64,000 bases of DNA from Marvania coccoides (lineage: Eukaryota > Chlorophyta > Trebouxiophyceae > Chlorellales > Chlorellaceae): the NCBI GenBank assembly GCA_963854735.1, contig OY978103.1:62001-126000 (forward strand). The letters are read 5' to 3'. The translations under genes and the position numbers were made by a program. The notes below the pieces were generated by a model. It made no database searches, was not told where the DNA came from, and was given only the letters and a program-made list of their open reading frames with translations. Shown one piece after another: positions 20,973 to 34,667 of the stretch. The stretch's first letter is position 1, and every line of letters starts with the position of its first letter.

Positions 20973-23900
20973 ATGTCGGATGACAAATCACTGCGCCACT
21001 GGGTCGAGGACAACCTGCATGCCTTGCTAGGTACGCTAATTTTTGCTGCATCGCTCTCCATTTTTTCAATCGCCTTCTCACGTTTGTTTGTTTCACCTGT
21101 TCAGGCTTATCGGAGCGTGCTTTGGTGGACTACTGCATTTCTCTCGCCAAGCGCACGCCCGACGCCTCCCGCCTGGCTGGCAGCCTGCAGAGCCAAGGCT
21201 TGCCGGCGTCTTCTGAAACTCAACGCTTTGCTAGAGACCTGCTCGACAGGCTGCCGCGCGCTGGTGGCGCCGCGGGGACGTCGGCCTACAAGCAACAGGA
21301 GCGCGCCGCAGCAGCGCTGTCCCGAAAAAACCAGGCTTACGGCCTGCTTTTGGACGATGAAGAGGCCGCTGCTGCCGCTGCCGCTCCTGCGCCGCAGCCT
21401 GCCCCTGCGCCGGCTCCCAGCGGCAAAGCGGGCTCCAAGAAGCACCTACGGCGCAGCCGACGAGATGAGGGAGAGGATGACGAGGAAGGCGGCGGCGGTG
21501 TGAAGCGGCGTTCAAGAAAGCGTGCATGGGAGGAGGGCGGCGATGAGGAAGAAAGAAGAGGTGGAGAGGATGAGGACGCGGGCAGAGCAGCTGAGCGGCG
21601 CGCGGAGGAGGAGCGCGACCGCGATTTGGACGAGAAAGCGGAGTTTGAGCGGCGGCTGAAGGAGCGGGACGATGCAAAAACTCGGAAACTGGCGGAACGG
21701 AAGGTGCCTCGGGAGGAGCTGGAGGACATGGCGCGGCGGCGAAAGGCGGAGGAGGCTGCGGACCGCGCTGCGGTGGTGACCGACCTGCGGAAGTACGCCC
21801 GGCAGGAGTATCTGAAGAAGCGGGAAGAGGCCAAGATCGAAGACTTGGAGGCAGAGATTGAGGAAGAGGAGCGGCTGTTTGGGGACCAACCGCTGTCTGA
21901 AAAGGAGCGCAAGGACCTCGACTACAAGAAGGAGGTGCTGCGGCTGGCCAAGGAGAAAAAACGGCACTTGGATGTATTGGAGCGGGACGAGGCGTATCAC
22001 ATGCCCACTGCCTATGACGATGGCGGCAAAGGCGGGGACAAACGGTACGAGGTGCTGACGGCGCGGTACAGGGAGGCGGACGAGAGCGCTGCCGCCGACG
22101 CCGAGGCCCCCTGGGCGCAGCAGGAGGCGTTTGAGGCGGAGCAGATAAAGAAAGCGTCCATGCACGTGGGCGCGCGGGACAAGAAACGCAAGGATGCAGA
22201 CTACGATTTTGTGTTTGAGGACCAGATCGAGTTCATCACGGACGCTTATTTGGCGGGGGACGGCCAGCTGGTGAGGAACTTAAATGAGGCTTTTATCATA
22301 TATTTGTTTGTTTGCGGGGGGTTTTGTTTTTTTTTGTACTATCTCAATTTTTGAAAATTTGATTTATTTAACTTGCAAATTCGCCATTGATCTAATAGTA
22401 TACCCCTGTTTCCTCCTTTATTTCTGCAGGACGAGCAGGAGCTGAGCAAGGAGGAGCAGCTGGCTGCCGAGCGCGCTGCACGCGAGGCAGAGAAGCGCTC
22501 CGAGTTCGAGAAGATCCAGGAGGACCGCCGCAACCTACCCATGTTCCCCTACCGCGACCAGCTGCTGAAGGCCATCGAGGAGCACCAGGTGATCATAATC
22601 GTGGGCGAGACCGGCAGTGGCAAAACCACCCAAATCCCGCAGTACCTGCACGAAGCGGGGTACGGCAAGCTGGGCAAAGTGGGGTGCACCCAACCCCGCC
22701 GCGTGGCCGCCATGTCTGTCGCTGCCCGCGTTGCCCAGGAGATGGGCGTCAAACTGGGAAACGAGGTGGGGTATTCCATTCGGTTCGAGGACTGCACCTC
22801 AGACAAGACCGTAGTCAAGTACATGACCGACGGCATGCTGCTGCGCGAGTTCCTGTCCGAGCCCGACCTGGCTTCCTACTCTGCGATGATGATTGACGAG
22901 GCGCACGAGAGGACGCTGCACACCGACGTCCTGTTCGGCCTGGTCAAGGACATCGCGCGGTTCCGCCCCGACCTGAAGCTGCTCATCTCCTCCGCCACCT
23001 TGGACGCCGAAAAATTCTCCGAGTACTTTGATTTTGCGCCCATTTTCCGCATCCCCGGTCGGCGCTACCCCGTTGACATTCTGTACACCAAAGCGCCCGA
23101 GGCGGACTACCTGCACGCTGCAGTGGTCACCACGCTGCAGATCCACGCCACCCAGCCCCCCGGAGACGTGCTGATCTTTCTGACGGGTCAAGAGGAGATT
23201 GAGGCGGCGGAGGAGCTGCTGAAGCAGCGCACCAGGGGGCTGGGGTCCAAGATCGGGGAGCTCATCATCGCCCCCATCTACGCCAACCTGCCGTCGGACA
23301 TGCAGGCCAAGATCTTCGAGACCACCCCCCCGGGGGCACGCAAGGTTGTCATCGCCACCAACATCGCTGAGACGTCGCTCACAATCGACGGAATCAAGGT
23401 GAGGAGTGAAGGAGGGTTAGTTGGGGGTTTTAAGTAGGGGTAGATATGATTGAAAAAGGAATGGGCCTTTCTTTGGAACTCCCAACCAAATGAAGCTGCC
23501 ACTTTTTTATTTATATTTCTGTGTTTCTTTCTTTTCTGTCGTTCCTTCTAAAACCTCCAACTACTACTCTTCGTATACTTACCTTGTCTTTTCGCCACCA
23601 CCCCTTGTGTGGTTGCAGTACGTCATCGACCCTGGGTTCTGCAAGCAAAACTCCTACAACCCCCGCACTGGCATGGGCTCACTTCAGGTCACCCCCATCA
23701 GCAAAGCATCGGCGCTGCAGCGCGCAGGCCGCGCCGGGCGCACCTCCCCCGGCAAGTGCTTCCGCCTGTACACCGCGTGGGCGTACCAGCACGAGCTTGA
23801 GGACAACACTGTTCCCGAGATCCAGCGCACGAATCTGGGCAACGTGGTGCTGCTGCTGAAGAGCCTGGGCATCAACGACCTCATCAACTTTGACTTCATG

Positions 23901-24844
23901 GACCCCCCGCCCACCGAAACCATGTTCAGGGCTCTGGAGCAGCTTTACGCACTGGGGGCGCTGAACGACCGCGGAGAGCTCACCACGCTGGGCCGCAAAA
24001 TGGCGGAGTTTCCGGTGGACCCCATGCTGGCCAAGATGCTGATTGCGTCTGAGAAGTACGGGGTGAGCGAGGAGATCGCGACGGTGGCGGCCATGGTGTC
24101 GGTGGGCGGCTCGATTTTCTACCGCCCCAAGGACAAGGCGGTGCACGCGGACAACGCGCACAAGGCGTTCCACCGGGGCAACGTGGGCGACCACATCGCG
24201 CTGATGAACGTGTACAACGGGTGGGCAGAAACCAATTTTGCCGCGCAGTGGTGCTTTGAGAATTTCGTGCAGGTGCGGTCCATGAAGAGGGCCAGGGACG
24301 TGCGGGACCAGCTGTTGGGGCTGATGGAGCGGTGCGAGATCGACATGGTCAGCAACCCAGGCGACGTGGAGGCGATACGGTGAGTTGGTAGCTTTGAGAG
24401 AAAGATGAATAAATTTTTATTTCATATGTTTGGGCAACAAAATTATGTTTTTTGTTTTATTTTTGCTTGATTCTTTTTTGAGATGGCGACTCGCTGATTT
24501 CTTTCCCTCCTTTGTTATTTCTCGATGTGTGGCGCAGCAAGGCCGTCACCGCTGGTTTCTTCTACCACACCGCCAACCTCCAGAAGAACGGCTCCTACAA
24601 AACGGTAAAAAACCCGCAGACCGTGCACATCCACCCCTCCTCCGGCTTGAACGAGTTGATGCCGCGGTGGGTGGTGTACCACGAGCTCGTGCTGACCACC
24701 AAGGAGTACATGCGCAGTGTGAGCGAGATTAAACCCGAGTGGTTGGTGGAGATAGCGCCGCACTACTACTCCAACAGAGAGATCAAGGACATGACTGCAA
24801 AGAAGATGCCAAAGGTGGCGGGAAAGGCAGCGGGGGAGCAGTAG
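20973..24844 (+). CDS. DEAH-box spliceosomal helicase, DHX16/Prp2 type
   Basis: Five exons: 20973-21030, 21105-22270, 22430-23398, 23619-24379, 24538-24844; 1,086 aa. The N-terminus ([20 protein letters not shown], then [12 protein letters not shown]) and a long charged Glu/Arg/Lys region are typical of DHX16. The helicase core has [13 protein letters not shown] (I), TQPRRVAA (Ia), IDEAHERT (II, DEAH), [10 protein letters not shown] (III), [12 protein letters not shown] (IV), [12 protein letters not shown] (V) and [12 protein letters not shown] (VI). It is followed by the winged-helix, ratchet and OB parts, ending HIHPSSGLN and [10 protein letters not shown]. Prp2/DHX16 uses ATP to remodel the activated spliceosome before the first step of splicing. 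This suits a genome as intron-rich as this window. Confidence 0.93.
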
Positions 24845-25028
24845 GAGAAGGAGCGGCGGCAGCGGGGAGGAGTGGGTGCAAGATCTGGTTGGTTGGTTGT
24901 AAAATAAATAATATAATGAATTATTGCCACTACGCTGAATTACATTTGATAATAAAAAAATGTTAGCAGACTTAAGTTTGCAAGGCCTTCCAATGAATTT
25001 TTATTGGTAACAAAGTTCAACTGCGCGA

Positions 25029-27252
25029 TCAAGCGCTCGCTTCTGCCCTTCCAGACGCCACCTGCGCTGGGTTGGGGGCGTCCGCGGGGCAAGGTGCAAC
25101 CCACCCTGCAGCAAAGCGCTCACACAGCTTTTTCCAGCGCGCAGCTCCCCAGCTTTGCGTCAGATGCTCGCAGCAGAACTGCACAGAGCCGGGGATGAGC
25201 TCAAAAGGCTCAGGAGTCTGCCGCCGGGCATGCGCCAGAAGTACCTGAACGCGATAACATTGCAAGAATGTGGATTGGACGCAAGTAAAGAAAGAACGTT
25301 CAGAAGAAAGAAATTGTGCATGGATCCATGCTCTCCTAGTTAGCGCGGGCTCACCTGGTGCATGTACCACGCCGTTGCGCGGTCGTTCAGGTGCTCCTGT
25401 GCAAAACGGCGCCCTGCTTCTGCAATTTTCTTGGCCTTGGCGTCATTCGAAATAGCCCAGCGCACCTTGGCTGTCAGATCTGTTTCTATCGCCGCCCACT
25501 CCACAGGAACGTAGTGCACCCACGGCTGCAGGCCGGCCTCCCAGTGACCGGAAATGTGGCTCGTCACTTTGAAGACCGTCGAGCCGAACAGCAGCTGGCT
25601 CCTGAATCTGCCAGCCAGTCCTCCGCCGTCGACAGTCAGCGTGTACTTGAAACGCCGCTGCCGGTTGTAGTTCATGCGCCTGAAGAATGTGCGTATTAAA
25701 TAAAGATTAAACGAAATTTCTTTAAAGAATAATCAATTGGTTAGGACCATTTCGGTCACCTCAGCCTGGTTAATGTTGTGCACCAATACGTAATCAATAA
25801 GTAAGGAAATAAGTTAATGGGTAAATTACTCACTCTCCGTAGTATTGTGGGGCGTAGTACCTCCCAGTCAGGTTCAGCCCCTGCTTGCGAGCGGGCAGAA
25901 ACCTTACGTTCATAATGGCAGGGCGTTTTGAGGCGATCTGCACTGCACGCGCCCTGGGGGAGTGCTCCAGATGCACCTCGTCAAAGGGCCTTCGAGCAGA
26001 CTCCCACTTGTTCTGCCCGCGCCAGACTAAAACGGGTCTGCGATACTCCCAGGGGGGCTTGTGCCAAACGCCCGACTTCAGGACGTCTGACGCGTCATGC
26101 ACGGCCTGCGCAGATATAGCGATGTATAAACATTTTTGAAACCTTTGAACCCTTATTCGCGTGAACGGCCGAGTCTTTTTTCAATTGAAAAACAGAATGA
26201 ATTTGTAACCAAGGCAGCGAATTCATCCGCACTCACATCGTATTCAAGCCACTCGTACATCGGCATTGCCGTGCCTAGGCACTTCGTGATGATATCTCCG
26301 CCGCCAATGCGATGGTAGCTCAGAACGGGCGCAGTGCCTCCGAATGGCAAAGAGCTGTTGATGGCGGTGCTGCTGGAGGCATTAAAATCCAGTGCAGTTG
26401 ACCCATTTGCAACCCAGGCAGCCCATTGCGGCGAGATTTTGTTTTGTTCTAACAATCTCAAGGCGTTTTCTTGCGCCACCATGACCTTGCCTGCATCATA
26501 ATTATAAGTTGTGATTCGGTGATTTTTACAATGCTTCTAGATAGATTCGCCATTCATCACCCACCTTCCGTGAGGAATTCCATGCATTGGTCGCCTGCTT
26601 TGTAAATAAGAGTCACTGGGAAAATAGCAGGGTCCAGGGGCGGGGCATCGCGCAGCATGAGCATCAACATTACTGCGCTGCTGAGCATGGAAAATCCAAA
26701 GAAATCGTCGTTCAAATTGCCTGGGTTCCTCAACACATGCGGAGCAAAAAAAATCTTCCTGTCTGCAGTGATCTGGATGACAGCGCCAATTCCACCGCGA
26801 TCCTGCACTTGTAGAGGCGGATTTAATTTGATTTACTGCAATATTCGTATTATTACCACACTTGTTTGCGCTTTATTATCAGAACCCCAGCAATGTGTTT
26901 GATTTTTTTCCCCGACAGCTGTATATTTCTCAAACATCAAACCAAATCTACCTGGGCCAAGATAGCTGCGTTCAAGATTGATTGGCGAGTAATGTTATGA
27001 TGAGGGGAAAGGTCCTTTTCGATCTGGCTTTTCCAAACTGCTGCCGACGGTGGACACTGGGAGTTTCCCAGCCTGTGAATGGAGGCAGCGCTAGGTGGGA
27101 GATCGTGATCAAATTGATTAATATAATTTAATTGGCACTCAGGTGCCCACTTACCCTGAAAAATGATGGGCCAGCAGCGAAATCTGCAGCAGAAATATTG
27201 CAGCAAAGGGCACCAAAAGGCAGGCCTGTTTTCTCCGCATTCCAAGCCTCAT
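25029..27252 (-). CDS. GT90 (CAP10-type) glycosyltransferase, copy A
   Basis: Seven exons: 27252-27155, 27072-26952, 26802-26565, 26490-26237, 26105-25834, 25679-25355, 25244-25029; 507 aa. An N-terminal anchor (CLLVPFAAIFLLQISLLA) precedes the catalytic part. Family marks are PVLSYHRIGGGD, RRPVLVWRGQNKWESARRP, YTLTVDGGGLAGRF, LLFGSTVFKVTSHISGHWE and LQPWVHYVPVEWAAIETDL. Last is VRWAISNDAKAKKIAEAGR. GT90 includes fungal CAP10 xylosyltransferase and animal POGLUT O-glucosyl/xylosyltransferases of the ER and Golgi. The sugar and acceptor here cannot be read. It is a tandem paralogue of the gene at 27965-30084, with the SINE and a GT64 relic between them. Confidence 0.85.
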
Positions 27253-27561
27253 GATGAAATGCCTAATTTATTCCAAGACAAAATAATAAAATTCTACCTA
27301 GGTTCAAGCAATTTTTCTCTTCGAAAGTTTTCGTGAGAATGGAAAGGAAAAAAAGAGTGTCAGCGCAGATTTGCATGAAGGCTGGCATTGCCTTAAAAGC
27401 ATGATTCTTTAGCATTCTTCTTTAAAATATATAAGATAAACTCGGCTGCTGAGAAAAGCTCGGCTTTTAAGGGAGATTCCTCATTTCTTGATTTCTTGAT
27501 AGCCAAGCTTTTGCAATGAAGAAGGGGAGGGAAGCAACCGGGAAAGCCTATCCAGTACTCA

Positions 27562-27883
27562 ATGGCCTTGACAGGCTTGGCGTTCCTTCACCGCAAATAC
27601 CTTGACGTGTTTTTGACTGATGCGTCGCCTGCCGTTGTCCAGTATGTGTCAGAGCACTTGAACTGCGAGGGTAAGGGGACCTCATGCAGTCCATTTATTC
27701 TGCGCTTTTATACTAATTTCAGAGCTCCTTTCTTTCTGTTCTACTGCAGATATTGCAATGAAAATGCTAGTTGCGCATACGGCAAATAACCCGCCAATTT
27801 ATTTTGCAGGAAGCATCCTTCATTTCAGCAAGAATGAGCTCGTTAGCATTTCGGGGGTACTCCGCCTTACTGTGGCGGGGTGA
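27562..27883 (+). pseudogene. GT64 (EXT/EXTL) domain relic
   Basis: Two exon-like blocks, 27562-27670 and 27750-27883, join in phase. They read SMALTGLAFLHRKYLDVF, PAVVQYVSEHLNCE and DIAMKMLVAHTANNPPIYF. This is the C-terminal half of the GT64 domain of exostosins, where NCEDIAMN-LVA is a hallmark. The same frame is open upstream only to about 27515, so the DXD half of the enzyme is absent. At 27853 the frame runs into the SINE, which supplies the stop codon (TGA, 27881-27883). It is therefore truncated at the 5' end and capped by an insertion at the 3' end. Intact GT64 enzymes add GlcNAc or GalNAc to heparan-like chains or lipids. A separate transcript from this stub is possible but unlikely to be active. 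Confidence 0.75.
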
Positions 27884-27964
27884 GTGGCACGTCGTCTTGC
27901 GGGTCTCTATAAGAGCACCTTCTGTAGGAGACGTTACAACGATATGTTAACCCATTAAACCCAT
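27853..27964 (+). mobile_element. SINE copy A, 5'-truncated
   Basis: The segment matches the 3' half of the copies at 40793-41109 and 63631-63822. Shared blocks include ACTCCGCCTTACTGTGG, GTGGCACGTCG and CTATAAGAGCACCTTCTG. It ends in the tail CCCATTAAACCCATT. The left edge cuts the GT64 relic and the tail ends right at the stop codon of GT90 copy B (27967-27965, minus strand). No target-site duplication was recognised. Confidence 0.75.
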
Positions 27965-30084
27965 TCAATGCATACCAGCCGCAACAGAAGCAGGGTTGGG
28001 ATCATCTGCAGGGCAAGGGCTCGCCCAGCCGGCCGCAAACTTGTCGCAAATGCGCTTCCAGCGCACCGCACGCTGCACTCGGGGAATAAAGACATCAAAG
28101 TGGCTGCAGCAGAACTGCACCGAGCCGGGGATGAGCTCAAAGGGTTGTTCTTGGCGCCGAACGTGGGCCAGCAGCACCTTCAACAAACCGACGGCAGGAC
28201 AGGAAATTGTCAACTGATGTCGTTTCTCTCAACCAGCATTATAAAGAAAGGGTTGGTTCTCACCTGAAACATGTACCACGCGGTTTCCTTGTCGTGGAGA
28301 CGCTCCACAATAAAGCGACGTCCAGCTTCAGCTATCTGTTTTGCCTCAGCGTCGTGAGAAATCGCCCACCGGACTTTTGCTGGCAGATCCGTCTCAATGG
28401 CGGCCCACTCAACGGGAATGAAGTGCACCCAAGGTGTGAGATCAGCTTCCCAGTGCTCGGAAAGGTGAGAGGTCACTTTGAAGACCAGTGAACCAGAGAT
28501 GAGCTGCGTTTTGAGCCTGCCGGCAACGCCATAGCCGTCCACGTTCAAAACGTACCGAAACCGCCGCTGCTCCTCATCAGTCAAACTCCTGAGTATTTGG
28601 AGAGCAGAAAATCAGAGAAACGAACCATGAAAACAAAATTTGAGAGAGGGAACGAACATTCCCCGAAAGCCGACTAAATCGAAATTAATTAGTCAACCTC
28701 TTATGCAAGAACTTACTTTCCGTAATGTTCCTCGCCTAAAACATCTCGGCCTTGTTCACTGGCTGGAACAAGCTTGACGTTGAGGATGCTGGGATGGCCT
28801 AAGCCTGCTTTCACCGCTCGGGTCCTTGGGCTGCTTTCAAGGTGCCCTAGGTCGACAGGACGGCGAACAGAGTCCACTCGGTTTGTTCCCCGCCAGACAA
28901 GCAAGGGCTTCCTTTCCTCCCAAGCCGGGCGCTCCCAAACTTTACTTTCCAGCTTGCCTGTCATATCGTGCACGGCCTGCAGAAAAAGAAGCATCATGGA
29001 TTGTAATGAAACAGCAGCCCAGCCTACCAATTTCTTGCAACATGAACAACCACACCTCCTCGATTGGTGCCACCCAATCGTACATGGGCAGAGAGGTGCC
29101 AAAGGTGTGTGGCACCAAGTCCCCACCGCCGACTCGGTGGTAGCTAAGGACTGGGGCAATGCCTGCGGTGGGAAGATAATTGACTCCAGGGCTTGAAAGC
29201 TCAAGCTGGGGAGATCCAGAACCGTTGAAAGCCCATGACGCCCATTGAGGCAATATTTTGTTTTCTTTGAGCAGATCGGCAGCCATTTTGTGAGCTTTCA
29301 TGACGTTTCCTGGGCAGCGAAATGAAAAGAAGCTGGTTAACTCTCGCTTACCACAAGAACGGTATGGTATGGTTATAATTCAACGCACCTGGCCGTAGAT
29401 TGTCCATGCAATTATCCTGCGGCAGTAGTATGTATTGAAATTGTTTAGTTACCTGCTGATGTAAAAATTGTGCAGAGCAAGAACTCACTCCAAATTGGTA
29501 TACCAGAGTGACTGGAAAGACGGAAGAGTCGAGAGGAGGAGCTTGACGCAGCATGAGCATGAGCATGGCTGCAGAGCGCAACACCCCATGCTGGAAAAAA
29601 TCTCCGAGGGCAAATTTTGGGGCATCAACGAACACTCGCGGTGCCACAAATATCTTCTTGTCGTGCATTATTTGGAACACGACGCCTGGAAATCGACCAT
29701 TTTGTTGAGTTAAAACTGCAGCCTTGAGAATCGCCTCCCGGGTAACGTTGTGAACTTCTTTTAAATCAGCTTCAATTTGGCGCTGCCAGGCCGTCTTGAA
29801 TGAGGTAGGCAATGCATCATCGCTGATAGTTTCGTCATCCTGCAGCACGCACCGGAACCTCTGCCACGGACTGGAAAAGAAGGGTGGAGAACCGACGTCC
29901 CCAAGTCCAGAATTAATTAAGAGAGAACAAGGGCTTCAACAAAGTAGAGATCCCAAATAATGATTGATTGGGAGTTTTCAGCATCTTTTAATCCCCCTCA
30001 CCTTATATTTTGCGCTTGCAGAGCCAGTTGGAGCAGGCCCATGCCGGCGACAAGTGGCAGCAAAAGGACAGCAGGACCCTTCAT
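27965..30084 (-). CDS. GT90 (CAP10-type) glycosyltransferase, copy B
   Basis: Seven exons: 30084-30002, 29870-29489, 29416-29389, 29309-29056, 28976-28717, 28588-28264, 28177-27965; 514 aa. An anchor (AVLLLPLVAGMGLLQLAL) comes first. Family marks are PVLSYHRVGGGDLVPHTFG, ERKPLLVWRGTNRVDSVRRP, RYVLNVDGYGVAGRLKTQ, LISGSLVFKVTSHLSEHWE and LTPWVHFIPVEWAAIETDL. It is collinear with copy A, and exon 6 has the same length in both (325 bases). It lacks the intron that splits copy A after ILAQ. It has an intron absent from copy A before DNCMDNL, which creates a 28-base microexon. The TGA stop touches the tail of a SINE, so the element provides its 3' UTR. Confidence 0.85.
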
Positions 30085-30837
30085 GCTCAACCCTCTATTT
30101 TCCCCCAATACTAATCTATTTTGGAAATATATTTTCAGAAACTCGCTTATTTTGGAGGGCTTTTTACTCTCCAAAATTTATTGGAATGCCCAATGGCTCG
30201 GTGAGACAATGGCTCCCTCTCTACATTTTCCTCCCTCCAGACACACATTCATTTTCAGGGAAATTCATATCAGACCGAGCAAGATGACCGCGCCGTTGAC
30301 CCTGCCACCTGTCGCCCGCCGTCCCCAAACAAACCACAGGTTCCAGCTTCAAAGGGCTGGGGCCTCCTCTCATTAAGCTCGCTCAATTGCAGCTGCTGCA
30401 GGCCATTGTGGTTTTGGAACCGCGGTAGTATGATCAGCCTGCTTAATTAATAATTCAATTTCTCTCCCCAAAAATTATTCCGAGGGGGCGACTGGCAGAA
30501 CGCGAGTGATTACACACTGCTAAATTTCGTAATACTAATAGAAAGCAGGGCAGCAAAGTAGTGTTGTAAATTCGCGGTGAGGTCCCGCTGTGCTGGCAAG
30601 CCCATCAAGGCCCGCGCTGCCCTGCCGCGGCCCAACACTGCTGACCCCTCGTGTTTGAAGAGCCAAAAGGAATTTGTGCACGGGAAGAAAAGATAAAAGA
30701 AGAAACAGAAAAGGAAAGCAACGCGGGGGAAAAAAGCTAACTAACAAGTAGTGAGAGTGGTAGAGCAAGCGCGGCCGGCCAGCAGCCAAAATTTTCCATT
30801 CATATTCACACAAACAGACAATTCCGAGCAGACGCGT
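30085..30837. other. Intergenic stretch, nothing certain
   Basis: It lies between the GT90-B start and the stop of the ATP synthase gene. A 30-codon frame at 30285 starts MTAPLTLPPVARR but has no splice or family support. The part after 30600 is probably the ATP2 3' UTR. Confidence 0.4.
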
Positions 30838-32947
<2,110 letters not shown>

Positions 32948-33506
32948 ATTGATCTAATTAAAGTTTTAATTGTGAAAAATTAATTTTAATCGCAATGAAA
33001 AATTAAGCTTTGAAGAAAAACATCCTGGGTCGAGAAGAAAGGTGCGACTGTGTGATAAAAGCTGCAGGTTTGATTTCGCCAGAGCTGCTCCTGGGAATCT
33101 AGTAGGAGGTGGAGGTGGAGCTCTCATGCTTGCCTACGCAGCTCTCTGCGGCTCTCCCCCGGGCTGGGCCAGCAGCCAAGCCAACAGCAGCCTTTGCTCC
33201 ATGCCGTCGCGTTGCTGCCGCCTTTGGCACGCACCGCTGAGCTGTCCCAGTTGGCATATGGAGCACGCGTTGTGGAAAATCCTTCAGTCAGCATTGAATA
33301 CGCTGCTCCGTAATTCTTCTTGCCCCCGCTTCTCACGTCCGCAAGCAATTACACTGGCAATTACAGCAGTAGACACATTGACAATAAAAACTAAATAGAT
33401 AAATACTATACTATGAAAAAGGTAGCAGATACAATAAGAACAATCATTCAATCAAAACCGAACCAAATTGGTCTTGTCCACACGTGCAAATATGGTAGCC
33501 GCAGCT
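32948..33506. other. ATP2 promoter region and spacer
   Basis: The first 60 bases upstream of the ATP2 start are AT-rich. A 74-codon minus-strand frame (33348-33124) is open, but its composition and the lack of a start or splice site argue against a gene. Confidence 0.4.
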
Positions 33507-34667
33507 TCATTTCCCGCCCAGCTGCAGCTTGAACCGCACCGCCCTGGCCACCGCCGCCTTGTTGCCCTGCGCCTTGTACTCTTGGAACGCCTCCAGCAGC
33601 GCGTCGCGCGCGTCCCCCGGCATCTGCACGAACGCCATCAGAAAGCACAGCCGTTCGTCGGGAAGCAGCCCGCACTGCGTGAGCACAGTGTCCAGGGCAC
33701 GGCGAGCAGCGGGCAGAGGGGTCGAGGCCACAAAAGGGCCCTGAGAGGGCGACCGTGGGTCGAATTGGGCCATGGCCATGGCGGCGTTGGTGAGCGCCAT
33801 GAGTTGAGGGCCGGGGGAGAGCGGCAGCGGCTGGTGCTGTCGAGGCGGCCGCTGCGAGGTTTTCCTGAGCTTGAAGGAGGGGCCAGGGAGGTCGGGGTCA
33901 GGGCGGGAACGCAGCGACTTGGTGGCGGGCAGCTTCTGTGCAGCTGGCGCCGCTGCCACCTTTTGGCCGGCCTTGTCACCAGACCCGCCACTTCCAACAG
34001 CAGCAGCAGCGCTGCCGCCAGCAGGAGACTTTATGGGCGAGGTTGTTTCGCTGGCGTGTTTGGTCCTGCACCATCCTTTGTGGCCAGCTGGCTTCACGCA
34101 CGACAGGTTGCGCTGGCACTCCGCAGGCGGCCCATCATCGACACCTCCCCCCTCCTCCTCCTCCTGCTGCTGCTCCCCCTCCTCGTCTTCGTCGTCAGAG
34201 GTTTCTCCCTCCATGTCGATCGTAATGACGTTGCCCTCGTCATCACCTTTCCCTTGGTCTCCCTCGCCTTCATCGGGGTATACCGGCCGCAGCTTGCACC
34301 TGCCGCGGTGCCCAGCGGGGTTGACGCAAGCAGGGTCCCGAAGGCACTGTCCACCCTCGACCACCACCGCCGGAGCCTTCGCCTTGCGAGGGGAGTCTGC
34401 GTCTAGTGCCTTGGGCTGAGGGCAGCGGCCGAGGTGACCGGCGGGCTTTGGGCAGCCGGGGGTGCGCACGCACAGTTTGCCGGTGGCTTCCTTTCTATGG
34501 TTGCCTTGGTTGGCTTCGTCGTCGCTGCTGGAGCTGTCGGAAGAGTCGTCCGGAGAGGTTGGGGTGGCATCTCTGTTCAACTGCGCAGCAGGAGCGAGAA
34601 CTCCGCCGTCTTCTCCTGATCTGGTGGAAACATTTGTCCCCAGCCCTGCAGAAGCGAGGGCTTGCAT
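33507..34667 (-). CDS. Protein with three C-x5-C-x8-GHxGxC repeats, unknown
   Basis: A single exon of 386 aa. The start is taken at the first ATG (34667-34665); the frame upstream has only a GTG. After a Ser/Asp-rich head come three copies of a Cys/His unit: CVRTPGCPKPAGHLGRC, CLRDPACVNPAGHRGRC and CQRNLSCVKPAGHKGWC. Each has three Cys and one His in fixed spacing, well suited to hold a zinc ion. The middle is acidic (DDEDEEGEQQQEEEEGGG), then Ala/Pro-rich. The C-terminal 80 residues look folded (LLPDERLCFLMAFVQMPGDARD, KAAVARAVRFKLQLG). Charge pattern and Lys/Arg clusters suggest a nuclear protein, perhaps DNA- or chromatin-binding. I know GHxGxC-type units only as short motifs in algal and protist proteins and assign no function. 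Confidence 0.7.
   Translation of the reverse strand: MQALASAGLGTNVSTRSGEDGGVLAPAAQLNRDATPTSPDDSSDSSSSDDEANQGNHRKEATGKLCVRTPGCPKPAGHLGRCPQPKALDADSPRKAKAPAVVVEGGQCLRDPACVNPAGHRGRCKLRPVYPDEGEGDQGKGDDEGNVITIDMEGETSDDEDEEGEQQQEEEEGGGVDDGPPAECQRNLSCVKPAGHKGWCRTKHASETTSPIKSPAGGSAAAAVGSGGSGDKAGQKVAAAPAAQKLPATKSLRSRPDPDLPGPSFKLRKTSQRPPRQHQPLPLSPGPQLMALTNAAMAMAQFDPRSPSQGPFVASTPLPAARRALDTVLTQCGLLPDERLCFLMAFVQMPGDARDALLEAFQEYKAQGNKAAVARAVRFKLQLGGK

Noticed and set aside
30285..30376. 30-codon frame starting MTAPLTLPPVARR
   Set aside because: Too short, no splice partner found, no family.
33124..33348. Minus-strand 74-codon frame
   Set aside because: No ATG with context, no splice partner, biased by the GC-rich base composition, and no recognisable motif.
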